A stretch of 64,000 nucleotides of DNA from UBA5272 sp964393005 (GTDB lineage: Bacteria; Patescibacteriota; Minisyncoccia; Phycocordibacterales; UBA5272): contig CAYMRR010000001.1 of the NCBI GenBank assembly GCA_964393005.1, positions 8,321-72,320 of the forward strand, read 5' to 3'. Shown here piece after piece: positions 8,286 through 17,036 of the stretch. The translations under genes and the position numbers were made by a program. How positions within the stretch are numbered: position 1 is the first letter of the stretch; the number at the start of each line of letters is the position of its first letter. The notes beneath the pieces were generated by a model. The model was given only the letters and a program-made list of their open reading frames with translations. It searched no databases and had not been told where the DNA came from.

Positions 8286-9812
8286 ATGAATCTTCAATTA
8301 CTTGTAGATATTGGTTTATTTTTAATCTATATTGCATTATTTACTCTTCTTTTAGCTTGGGCTTGGAAGTTTTGGATGTTGTATATTAATACAGAATATC
8401 AAAAAAAATTAAAATACTCTTTACTAGAAATAAAACTCCCTAGAGAAATAAATAAAAGTCCTGAAGCTACTGAAATATTTTTAAGATCCGTTTACGATGG
8501 AGGTGGGCTAGGTACTTGGTATAAGGAAAATTGGCAAGGGCGTATTCCATCTGTAGCATCATTAGAAATAGCTTCGCTGGAAGGGGTTATTCATTTTTTC
8601 ATAAGAGCAGAATCAAAATTTAAACCAAGAATAGAGGCTGCTATATATTCTCAATATCCAAATGTAGAAATAGTAGAATGGGTAGAAGATTATACAAAAA
8701 AATTTCCTAAAATAGTCCATAATGGAAAAGAAGGGTATGGATTTTGGGGATCTGAATGGGTATTATCTAAAAAAGGAGGAGCTGAAATTGGAGACAAAGA
8801 AGCTAATAAGATTAATACTCTAGAATATACAGGAGACATGTATCCTATAAAAACATATAAAGATTGGGGATTAGATAGAGATCCTAGAGAAGAACATAAA
8901 CATGATCCTCTTACTTATGTTTTAGAGACTATGGGATCTATAGGTAAAGGTGAATATTTTGGATATCAAATCTTAATAAGAGATGCTGGAAAGTGGAATG
9001 ATATTTATACTCTTAAAAAAAATAAAAAAGAAGAATCTAAACAAAAGCTTTCTGATTTGGTCAAATTTGAAATAGAAAAGTATAGAAAAAAATGGTCATT
9101 AAAAAAGAAAGGAGATACTGAAGAAGATGAATGGGGAAATCTGAAAGGTAAAACTATTAAAAAAGAAGATGGTTCTGAAGAGTTTAAAGAATATTCATAT
9201 GCTCATGATATTCTTACTTCTAGCTCTATAAACCCTGCTGACATGGATTTAGATGCAAAAAAGAATTTGGATTTAATACAAAGAAAAATGGGTAAGCCAC
9301 AAGTAATAGCTATCTTTAGGACTATCTATGTAGCTGAAACAGGAAAAGAATTAGGTACCAGAATTCCTATGCTTATGAATATTGTAAGACCTTTTAATGA
9401 GGATGCTTTCAATACTTTTAGACCAGATAATTTACCTGACCCATTTGATTATCCTTGGCAAGATACTATGGGAAAATTGGTACCCTGGAGAAAAGAATCT
9501 CTTTTTGGGGCTTATGTAGGGAGAGGAGGTTTCTTTTCTTTTGTTGGAGGTATGAAAAAAAGTACAAAAGATTTTTTGGATATAACTCTGTATAGATATC
9601 CTAGTTATGTAAAAAAAATATATTCTACTTTTCATAATGTTATTAAACATCCTTTTAAACCTACAAAAAATTATAATAACGGAATGGTTTTGAATCTTGA
9701 AGAGTTGGCTACTTTATATCATTTTCCTGGAGAAGTTGCTTCCACACCTACAATACCTCGTATAGATTCTACAAAATCTTCTTCACCTTCAAATCTACCT
9801 ATAGAAAGATAG
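8286..9812 (+). CDS. Uncharacterised membrane-anchored protein
   Basis: 508 residues with one strong membrane segment at about residues 7-32 and a large, mostly cytoplasmic-looking body rich in Trp, Lys and Glu. It contains a lysine/glutamate-rich stretch near 240-300, and the C-terminal tail is Ser/Pro/Thr-rich. The segment after the membrane helix (IKLPREINKSPEATEIFLRS, then HFFIRAESKFKPRIEAAIYS and QYPNVEIVE) recalls the N-terminal parts of membrane proteins found beside VirB4/HerA-like ATPases in some bacteria. No such ATPase is here and I cannot confirm the match. It is transcribed alone, between a terminator and mltG. Confidence 0.55.
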   Translation: MNLQLLVDIGLFLIYIALFTLLLAWAWKFWMLYINTEYQKKLKYSLLEIKLPREINKSPEATEIFLRSVYDGGGLGTWYKENWQGRIPSVASLEIASLEGVIHFFIRAESKFKPRIEAAIYSQYPNVEIVEWVEDYTKKFPKIVHNGKEGYGFWGSEWVLSKKGGAEIGDKEANKINTLEYTGDMYPIKTYKDWGLDRDPREEHKHDPLTYVLETMGSIGKGEYFGYQILIRDAGKWNDIYTLKKNKKEESKQKLSDLVKFEIEKYRKKWSLKKKGDTEEDEWGNLKGKTIKKEDGSEEFKEYSYAHDILTSSSINPADMDLDAKKNLDLIQRKMGKPQVIAIFRTIYVAETGKELGTRIPMLMNIVRPFNEDAFNTFRPDNLPDPFDYPWQDTMGKLVPWRKESLFGAYVGRGGFFSFVGGMKKSTKDFLDITLYRYPSYVKKIYSTFHNVIKHPFKPTKNYNNGMVLNLEELATLYHFPGEVASTPTIPRIDSTKSSSPSNLPIER

Positions 9813-9872
9813 ATTTATACAGATTTTAACAAGATTCTTTTTATATGGTATATTGATTTTTAATAGACTAAT

Positions 9873-10994
9873 ATGGCTTCAGACGATTTTAAAAATTTAT
9901 TTATATTAAAAACATTAGGAGAAAAAAAGGAAAATAATTTCTTAACTTTTTTCTTAAAAAATAAGTGGAAGTTTTTGATAATTATTCTTACAATACTAAT
10001 TTTTGTATTTATTTTTAATATTTACTTTACTAAGATTAATTTGAATAGCTATAATACCAAACAAAATCTTTTCCAAGTTAATAATGGGGAGAGTATAGCT
10101 TATATAAGCCAAAGATTAGAAAATGACAAAGTAATAAGTTCTGCCTTAGCTTTTAAAATATATGTTAAGCTTTTTTCTAATAAAGAGATAGCTCAAGCTG
10201 GTATTTATAAATTAGAAAAACAAGATACATTAATATCTTTAGCTAGAAAAATTCTTAAAGGAAAATATGCTATTCCTCCAGTAAAAATAACCATTCCCGA
10301 AGGAAGTGATAGTCATAAAATTGCCGGTATTATAAGTAAAGCATTTCTTTCTTTAGAAAATGAATCTATTTTACTAGATGATTTTAGTGAAGAAAATATT
10401 TATTCTAAAATAGAATCTAAAATAGGATACCTTTTTCCAGAGACTTATCTCTTTTTGCCTAATGTTTATTTAGATGAGGTTATTACTCAAATGGAAGAAC
10501 ATTTTTACTTCAGACTTTATAGTTTTTTAGAGGAAGAAAAAAATGAACTTAATATTTATTCTTTAGATATGAAAGAGTTTAATTTGGAAGATTATTTTAA
10601 CTCAGAAGAAAAAGAAATAGATATTACTAAAAGATTAACTATTATTAGTGAAATAGGTACTACTACTGTCTCTTTAAAAGATATTATTACAATGGCTAGT
10701 TATTTGGAGGGAGAGGCAAACAATGAGCAGGATATGAAATTGGTATCTGGGGCACTTTGGGCCAGATATAGAATAAATTATCCTCTTCAGATTGATGCAG
10801 CTACTAGTACATATAGAGAGAAAGGGTTTACTAAAACACCTATTAATAATCCAGGATTAATAGCCATAAGAGCTGCTATCACTCCAATAAATAAAGGTTA
10901 TATATATTATATAACAGGAAATGATGGACAAAACTATTATGCTGAAGATTATGATAAGCATTTGGATAATATAGAAAGATATTTAAGAAATTAG
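9873..10994 (+). CDS. mltG: Endolytic murein transglycosylase MltG
   Basis: MltG (YceG family) cuts nascent peptidoglycan glycan strands at the membrane. The 373-residue protein has a cytoplasmic N-terminus, a membrane helix at about residues 30-52, a LysM-like region (GIYKLEKQDTLISLARKILK) and the catalytic domain. That domain shows the YLFPETYLF segment, MASYLEGEA with the expected catalytic glutamate, and INNPGLIAIRAAITP near the end. It fits the cell-wall genes at 56-61 kb. The exonuclease gene follows, behind its own extended -10 box. Confidence 0.93.
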   Translation: MASDDFKNLFILKTLGEKKENNFLTFFLKNKWKFLIIILTILIFVFIFNIYFTKINLNSYNTKQNLFQVNNGESIAYISQRLENDKVISSALAFKIYVKLFSNKEIAQAGIYKLEKQDTLISLARKILKGKYAIPPVKITIPEGSDSHKIAGIISKAFLSLENESILLDDFSEENIYSKIESKIGYLFPETYLFLPNVYLDEVITQMEEHFYFRLYSFLEEEKNELNIYSLDMKEFNLEDYFNSEEKEIDITKRLTIISEIGTTTVSLKDIITMASYLEGEANNEQDMKLVSGALWARYRINYPLQIDAATSTYREKGFTKTPINNPGLIAIRAAITPINKGYIYYITGNDGQNYYAEDYDKHLDNIERYLRN

Positions 10995-11044
10995 TCTTTT
11001 TATAAGATTTTTATCTGTGTTATAATTTTATAGAATTTTAATAT

Positions 11045-11596
11045 ATGAAAGAACATAATTTAGCTTTTATTGATGTAGAAACTACAGGAGTAGATCATGA
11101 AAAACATGAAATTATAGAACTTGCTTTAATTGTAGTTAAACAAAAGGAAAGAGAAGGAAAAGGTCCTTCTATAGAAATTGTAGGAGAATATGAGTGGAAA
11201 ATTAAACCTGAAAGATTAGAAGATGCTGAAGAAGAAGCTTTAAGAATAAATGGTTACAATGAAGTAGATTGGCTTTTTGCTGGCCCTCTTAATAATGTAT
11301 TGGAAGATTTTAATAAAAAAGCTGAAGGTTGTATTTTTGTATCACATAATCTTACTTTTGATTATAATTTTATAATGCAGGCTTATAAAAAGACTGGAAT
11401 AGAAAATAGAATGCATTATGGAAAATTGGATACTATATCTTTAGCTTTTGGAAGACTTTATGATGCTCCTCAAGCCAATAAGTTTTCTTTAAAATTTTTA
11501 TGTGAATTACTTAAAGTAGAAAATGTTAAAGCTCATACAGCTTTAGCAGATACCAGAGCTTTAGTAGAAGTTTATAAAAAACTAATGAGAGCTTAA
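11045..11596 (+). CDS. DnaQ-like 3'-5' exonuclease (DEDDh)
   Basis: 183 residues forming a single RNase H-fold exonuclease domain. Exo I is FIDVETTG (Asp and Glu metal ligands), Exo II is around SHNLTFDYNF, and Exo III is HTALADTRAL, with the His and Asp of the DEDDh class. The length fits a stand-alone proofreading subunit (epsilon-like) or an oligoribonuclease-like enzyme. The segment KFSLKFLCELLKVEN favours the PolC/epsilon family. It is followed 19 bases later by mnmA and probably shares its transcript. Exact role is uncertain. Confidence 0.85.
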   Translation: MKEHNLAFIDVETTGVDHEKHEIIELALIVVKQKEREGKGPSIEIVGEYEWKIKPERLEDAEEEALRINGYNEVDWLFAGPLNNVLEDFNKKAEGCIFVSHNLTFDYNFIMQAYKKTGIENRMHYGKLDTISLAFGRLYDAPQANKFSLKFLCELLKVENVKAHTALADTRALVEVYKKLMRA

Positions 11597-11615
11597 TTGT
11601 TTTAAAGTATAAATT

Positions 11616-12665
11616 ATGCTTAAAAAAAATAAAAAAGTTTTTGTGGGAATGTCTGGAGGAGTAGATTCTTCTGTAGCAGCTTTTTTATTAAAAGAAGAAG
11701 GGTATGAAGTGGTAGGAGTATTTATAAAAGTTTGGCAACCAGATTTTGTAGAATGTACTTGGAAAGAAGATAGAAGAGATGCTATAAGAGTTTGTAGCAA
11801 ATTAAATATTCCTTTTATTACTTTAGATTTAGAAAAAGAATATAAAGAAGGAGTCATAGATTATATGCTTGAAGAATATAAGAATAATCGTACTCCAAAT
11901 CCAGATGTTTTTTGTAATAAAGAAGTGAAGTTTGGAGCATTTTTAGAATGGGCTATTAAAAATGGAGCAGACTATATAGCGACAGGACATTATGTTTCTA
12001 AAAATAAAGAAAATATTTTAAGTAAAGCTAAAGATAAAAGTAAAGATCAATCTTATTTTTTATGGACTTTAAAAAAAGATCAAATAGAAAAGACTCTATT
12101 TCCTTTAGGAAGTTTAGATAAAAAAGATGTTCGAAAAATAGCTAAAAAAAATAATCTAATAGTAGCAAATAAAAAAGATTCTCAAGGACTTTGTTTTATA
12201 GGGAAAATAGATGTAAAAACCTTTTTAAAAGAATATATAAATATAAAGCCTGGCAAAATAATAGATTTAGAATCAAATAAAGATTTAGGTATTCACGAAG
12301 GGGTTTATTTTTATACTATAGGAGAAAAAGTAGTAGGAAAAAATATTATAAAAAAAGATTTGGAAAATAATATTTTATATGTTGGAGATTATTCAGATAA
12401 AGAAGAAATTTTAAAAAATAAAATAATTTTAGAGCAAATTAATTTTAATATCAGTTTAGAGTCAGGAAAAACATATTCAGTTGCAGAAAGATATCATGCA
12501 AAAGAAACTTTAATTAAAATAACTTCTATAAAAGAAAATAAAAAAAATAATACTTTAGAATTAGATTTTACAGAAGAGCAAGCTGTTTCTTTTATTTATA
12601 CTCCAGGACAATCTTTAGTTTTTTTTGATAAAGAAATTTTAATAGGAGGGGGAATAATGAAGTAA
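11616..12665 (+). CDS. mnmA: tRNA-specific 2-thiouridylase MnmA
   Basis: MnmA adds sulfur to U34 of tRNA-Glu, -Gln and -Lys. The 349 residues contain the PP-loop GMSGGVDSS near residue 11, the nucleophile cysteine in NPDVFCNKEVKF (Cys100) and the persulfide cysteine in SQGLCFIGK (Cys193). The C-terminal beta-barrel is present. Sulfur donors must come from elsewhere, perhaps the SufS-type desulfurase at 1.9 kb. It follows the exonuclease gene closely and has no Shine-Dalgarno sequence. Confidence 0.96.
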   Translation: MLKKNKKVFVGMSGGVDSSVAAFLLKEEGYEVVGVFIKVWQPDFVECTWKEDRRDAIRVCSKLNIPFITLDLEKEYKEGVIDYMLEEYKNNRTPNPDVFCNKEVKFGAFLEWAIKNGADYIATGHYVSKNKENILSKAKDKSKDQSYFLWTLKKDQIEKTLFPLGSLDKKDVRKIAKKNNLIVANKKDSQGLCFIGKIDVKTFLKEYINIKPGKIIDLESNKDLGIHEGVYFYTIGEKVVGKNIIKKDLENNILYVGDYSDKEEILKNKIILEQINFNISLESGKTYSVAERYHAKETLIKITSIKENKKNNTLELDFTEEQAVSFIYTPGQSLVFFDKEILIGGGIMK

Positions 12666-12808
12666 ATATAATATACTATAGTTTTTTATTTTGTAAAGGT
12701 ATAAAGGGTTTAAATAACTGTTATAATTAAATTGTTAATAGCTATTATTTTATTAGTCTTATTAACTTTAGTAGCAATTTTATCTAAATATATAATAAAT
12801 TTAATTTT

Positions 12809-13489
12809 ATGAAAGCATATATAGGTGAACTTATAGGTACTGCAATTTTTGTGTTAATAGGTTGTGGTGCTATTATCTTTGGTGGTGGAGCTTTAGGTAT
12901 ACTTGGTATTGCTTTAGCTTTTGCTATGGCTCTTACCGTGGTAGTATTTTTAATCGATGGAGTATCTGGAGCTCATGTTAACCCTGCTGTTACTTTATCC
13001 TTTGCTCTAGCTGGCAAATTTCCATGGAACAAAGTGTTTGGTTATATTTTAGCTCAAATTTTAGGAGCTGTAATAGGCTCTGTCTTGCTTTATGCTATTG
13101 TTATAAATATTCAAGATAGTACTCTTATTTTAAACTCTGGTTTTGGTACTAATGTTTTACATAATAGAGTGTCTGTTATTGGAGGAGCTTTAGTAGAAAT
13201 TATTATGACTATGGTCTTTTGTCTAGTTATACTTGATACCACAAGATCAAGTTGGTCTAGAAATTCTATTCCTTTTGCTTATGGAGCTACTCTTTTTGCT
13301 ACTTATTTAGTAGCTATTCCTTTAACTGGAGCTTCTCTTAATCCTGCTAGAAGTATAGGTCCTGCTCTAGTTTCTCAAAAAAACTTAGATCAATTAGGAA
13401 TCTTTATTTTGGCTCCTATAGTAGGTGCAGTGTTAGCTTACTTTATACATATTTTTGTATTTGGTAGAGATAGAAAAAGTAGAACTTAG
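12809..13489 (+). CDS. Aquaporin / MIP-family channel
   Basis: 226 residues and six membrane segments with both NPA half-helices: GAHVNPAVTL in the first half and ASLNPARSIGPAL in the second. The arginine after the second NPA is the selectivity-filter residue. The compact size and GNP-free loop fit a water channel (AqpZ-like) better than a glycerol facilitator, but the split is not certain from sequence alone. It is monocistronic, with an upstream extended -10 box (12722-12727) and a terminator that abuts the rpoB promoter. Confidence 0.92.
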   Translation: MKAYIGELIGTAIFVLIGCGAIIFGGGALGILGIALAFAMALTVVVFLIDGVSGAHVNPAVTLSFALAGKFPWNKVFGYILAQILGAVIGSVLLYAIVINIQDSTLILNSGFGTNVLHNRVSVIGGALVEIIMTMVFCLVILDTTRSSWSRNSIPFAYGATLFATYLVAIPLTGASLNPARSIGPALVSQKNLDQLGIFILAPIVGAVLAYFIHIFVFGRDRKSRT

Positions 13490-13501
13490 TTCTTTTTTAT
13501 T

Positions 13502-13546
13502 AAAAAGCAAATAAAGACATTTTTAAATGTTTTTATTTGCTTTTTT
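13502..13546 (+). terminator. Terminator after the aquaporin gene, overlapping the rpoB promoter
   Basis: Long stem AAAGCAAATAAA / TTTATTTGCTTT with an inner ACAT / ATGT stem and a following run of eight or more Ts. The right arm and T run also contain the rpoB -35 box. Confidence 0.88.
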
Positions 13547-13565
13547 TTATTTATTGTGCTATATT
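13537..13565 (+). promoter_or_regulatory. rpoBC promoter
   Basis: TTGCTT, 17-bp spacer ending TGC, and TATATT. It starts inside the aquaporin terminator and is followed by a leader of about 185 bases before rpoB, unusually long for this genome. Confidence 0.6.
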
Positions 13566-13607
13566 AATAGCAATATTGACGAGATGCTTATCTTCTATTC
13601 CAACAGG

Positions 13608-13656
13608 TTGAGTTTTGTGGGTGACTCAAGTCAATAATAATTTCGAAATTATTATT
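13608..13656 (+). promoter_or_regulatory. rpoB leader with a hairpin and a 24-bp perfect palindrome
   Basis: TTGAGT (13608-13613) pairs with ACTCAA (13624-13629). Next comes a perfect palindrome at 13633-13656 centred on TTTCGAAA. Either could be an RNA control structure or a protein-binding operator for RNA polymerase synthesis. I see no ribosomal protein L10 site or other known leader motif. Confidence 0.45.
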
Positions 13657-13757
13657 AGTTTAAATATTAAAATCACATTAAGATCACCAAATCCTAATTT
13701 TATAATGCCTGAAAATAGGGTTGGTATCTTTTTGTGCTATTAAAATAAGATTATTTT

Positions 13758-16700
13758 ATGTCTAAAATAAAAAAAATAGATAATACTCTTTTGGTGGCAA
13801 ATCTGCCGAAAAAGACTTTCTCCAATTTTCGAGAACCATTTATCAAGTTACCTAATTTAGTAGAAAACCAGTTAGTCTCTTTTAAAAAATTAATAGAAGA
13901 AGATTTAGAAGTTATTCTAAAAGAATTGAATCCTATTAAAGATTATACAGATAAAAAATTTGAGCTTGAAATATTATCTTATGAGCTCTCAGAACCTAAA
14001 ATAACAGAAGAATACGCTAAAGAAAATAAACTCACTTATGAATCTACTCTCAAAGCTAGAGTCTTGTTAAAAAATAAGATTTTAGGCACAGAAAAGGAGC
14101 AGGAGATTTTTTTAGCTACTTTTCCAATGATGACAGTACATGGAACTTTTATAATTAATGGAGTAGAAAGAGTAATAGTACCTCAACTAGCCAGAAGTGC
14201 TGGTGAGTTTTTTGATTATGAAGAAGTAAATGGTAGAAAACTTTTTTCAGCTAAAATAGTTCCAAATAGAGGAGCTTGGGTAGAAATTATCACAGGTAAT
14301 GATGGTGAGATTTTTGTTAAAATTGATAAAAAAAGAAAGTTTTCACTTATTTCTTTGCTTAGAGCTATAGGATTTGATACAGATAAAGATATAGAAAAAG
14401 CTTTTGAAGGAAAAGATTTGTCTAAGGCTTATGTAATGAGTTTGGCTGAAAAAGATCCTATTAAGACAGCAGATGAAGCTTATATAGATGTTTACAAAAA
14501 ACTTAGAGATGGAGATTTAGCTACAGTAGATAATGCAAAATATTATATAAACTCTCTTTTTTCTAAAGAAAGATATGACTTATCTCCTATAGGAAGGCTT
14601 AGATTTAATAAAAGATTTAATCTTTCTTTAGATGACAAAGAAATGAAAAGATTAACTCTTTCTAAAGAAGATATTGTTCTTATAATAGATCATTTGGTTA
14701 AATTAAATAATGATCCTGAAGCAGATAAAGATGATATTGATCATCTAGCTTCTCGAAGAGTACGTTTTGTAGGAGAAATGTTAGGAATGAAGGTAAAAAA
14801 AGGAATGCTTCAAATGAAGAGAAATGTACAAGAAAAAATGTCTGTAATAGATACAGATTCTACTTTACCTGTTTCTGTGGTTAATCAAAGACCTTTGCAA
14901 GCTAGAATTAAAGAATTTTTTACAGTTAATCAGCTTTCTCAACTCATGAATCAAGAAAATCTTTTAGCTGAAATTGAAAGTTTAAGAACTTTGTCTGCTC
15001 TTGGACCTGGAGGATTGTCTAAAGAGAGAGCTGGGTTTGAAGTAAGAGATGTGCATACTTCACATTATGGAAGAGTATGTCCTATACAGACACCAGACGG
15101 AGCAAATGTAGGACTTATTTTAAGACTTTCAGCTTATGCTAAAATTAATGAATTTGGAATTATAGAGACTCCTTATGTAAAGGTTAAAAATGGAAAAATA
15201 ACACAAGAAGTAGAATATTTAAATGCTTTGCAAGAAGAATCTACAGTTATAGCTCATGCTGCTATAAATTATGATGATAAAGGTAATATTTTAGATAAAA
15301 CTCTACAAGTAAGAAAAAAAGGTCATCCTGCTATAGTAAGTGTTAAAGAAGTAGAATATATAGATGTAGCTCCAAATCAAGCTTATTCTGTAGCTACAAA
15401 TATGATTCCTTTCTTGGAGCATGATGACGCTGCTAGAGCTTCTATGGGTTCTAATATGCAACGACAAGCCGTACCTCTAATATTGGCAGATGCTCCTTAT
15501 GTAGCGACAGGAATGGAAGGAGAAGCAGCAAGACAAGTAGGAAGAATAGTTTTATCAGAAGAGGCTGGAACTGTAAAATATGTAGATTCTAGCAAGATTA
15601 TTATTACAGATAATAAAGGAAAAGATAAAACTTATGAGCTGGTAAACTTTTCAAGAACAAATAACTTTACCGTCTTTTATCAAAGACCTATAATAGGTGT
15701 AGGAGATAAAGTTAAAAAAGGAGAAGTTATAGCAGACTCTTCTTCTACTAAAGGAGGTCAAATGGCTTTGGGACACAATATAAGAGTAGCTTTTATGAGC
15801 TGGAATGGAGCTAATTATGAAGATGCTATTATAATTTCAGAAAGACTTGTAAGAGAAAAGAAATTTTCATCTATACATGTAGAAGAATTTATTTGTAATG
15901 TTAGAGATACTAAGCTTGGTATAGAAGTTACCACTCATGACATACCAAATGTTGGAGAAATTAAACTAAAAAATCTAGACGAAGAAGGTATTATCAGAGT
16001 AGGAGCAGATGTTAGAGAGGGAGATATTTTGGTAGGAAAGATTACACCTAAAGGAGAGACAGAGCTTACACCAGAAGAAAGATTACTTAGAAGTATTTTT
16101 GGAGAGAAAATTAGGGATGTAAAAGATACATCTTTAAGGCTTGGTAATGGAAAAAGAGGAAGAGTTATTAATATTAAAGTTTTTTCAAGAGAAAGAGGTG
16201 ATCAGCTAGAAAGTGGAGTAATTAAAAGAATTCATATAGAAGTAGCTCAGCTTCGAGATATTTCTGTGGGAGACAAACTTGCGGGACGTCATGGAAATAA
16301 AGGAGTTATTTCTAGAATTCTTCCTATTGAAGAAATGCCTTTTACAGCTGATGGAGAGCCTGTAGATATAATTTTAACTCCATTAGGAATTCCTAGTCGT
16401 ATGAATATTGGACAAATATTAGAAATGCATTTAGGTTTAGCAGCAGAAGCTTTAGGTTATCAAGCTTTGGTACCTGTATTTGGAGGATCTACAGATGATG
16501 AAATAAAAGAAGAATTAGTAAAAGCAGGGTATGATGCCTCAGGAACTGTAGATTTGTTTGATGGAAGAACAGGAGAAAAATTTGCAGAAAAAGTAGCTAT
16601 AGGGATAATGTATCTTCTTAAATTGCACCATATGGTAGAAGACAAATTACATGCTAGAAGTATTGGACCATACTCTCTCATTACTCAACAACCTTTGGGA

Positions 16701-17015
16701 GGTAAATCTCAAAATGGTGGACAGAGATTTGGAGAAATGGAAGTGTGGGCTCTTGAAGGTTATGGAGCAGCCCACACTCTTAGAGAAATTTTAACTATAA
16801 AGTCTGACGATATTACAGGTAGAACAGCAGCCTTTAACAATATTATTAAAGATGAACCAATTCAAGAACCTAATATTCCTGCATCACTTAATGTTTTACT
16901 TAATACTTTAAGAGGATTAAGTTTAGATGTAGTACCTCTTACCAAAGAAGGAGAAAGATTAGAAAAAGAAGAAGTATTATTAGGAGAAGAAAAAGTTATT
17001 GAAATAGAAGATTAA
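13758..17015 (+). CDS. rpoB: RNA polymerase beta subunit
   Basis: The 1085-residue beta subunit is shorter than the 1342 of E. coli, as in bacteria that lack the lineage-specific inserts. Seen are the fork-loop/rifampicin region (GPGGLSKERAGFEVRDVHTSHYGRVCPI... in part), the MGSNMQRQAVPL segment and the C-terminal switch region QPLGGKSQNGGQRFGEMEVWALE. In the usual rifampicin cluster position the text reads QLSQLMNQENLLAE. It begins after a 185-base leader and is followed 21 bases later by rpoC. Genes for L7/L12 and L10, often upstream, are absent here. Confidence 0.98.
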   Translation: MSKIKKIDNTLLVANLPKKTFSNFREPFIKLPNLVENQLVSFKKLIEEDLEVILKELNPIKDYTDKKFELEILSYELSEPKITEEYAKENKLTYESTLKARVLLKNKILGTEKEQEIFLATFPMMTVHGTFIINGVERVIVPQLARSAGEFFDYEEVNGRKLFSAKIVPNRGAWVEIITGNDGEIFVKIDKKRKFSLISLLRAIGFDTDKDIEKAFEGKDLSKAYVMSLAEKDPIKTADEAYIDVYKKLRDGDLATVDNAKYYINSLFSKERYDLSPIGRLRFNKRFNLSLDDKEMKRLTLSKEDIVLIIDHLVKLNNDPEADKDDIDHLASRRVRFVGEMLGMKVKKGMLQMKRNVQEKMSVIDTDSTLPVSVVNQRPLQARIKEFFTVNQLSQLMNQENLLAEIESLRTLSALGPGGLSKERAGFEVRDVHTSHYGRVCPIQTPDGANVGLILRLSAYAKINEFGIIETPYVKVKNGKITQEVEYLNALQEESTVIAHAAINYDDKGNILDKTLQVRKKGHPAIVSVKEVEYIDVAPNQAYSVATNMIPFLEHDDAARASMGSNMQRQAVPLILADAPYVATGMEGEAARQVGRIVLSEEAGTVKYVDSSKIIITDNKGKDKTYELVNFSRTNNFTVFYQRPIIGVGDKVKKGEVIADSSSTKGGQMALGHNIRVAFMSWNGANYEDAIIISERLVREKKFSSIHVEEFICNVRDTKLGIEVTTHDIPNVGEIKLKNLDEEGIIRVGADVREGDILVGKITPKGETELTPEERLLRSIFGEKIRDVKDTSLRLGNGKRGRVINIKVFSRERGDQLESGVIKRIHIEVAQLRDISVGDKLAGRHGNKGVISRILPIEEMPFTADGEPVDIILTPLGIPSRMNIGQILEMHLGLAAEALGYQALVPVFGGSTDDEIKEELVKAGYDASGTVDLFDGRTGEKFAEKVAIGIMYLLKLHHMVEDKLHARSIGPYSLITQQPLGGKSQNGGQRFGEMEVWALEGYGAAHTLREILTIKSDDITGRTAAFNNIIKDEPIQEPNIPASLNVLLNTLRGLSLDVVPLTKEGERLEKEEVLLGEEKVIEIED

Positions 17016-17036
17016 TAAAATAAATAATAAAAAAAT

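Noticed and set aside
12732..12812. Possible 26-residue hydrophobic peptide ending in an ATGA overlap with the aquaporin gene
   Set aside because: Needs a TTG start located before the expected transcription start; too short to support.
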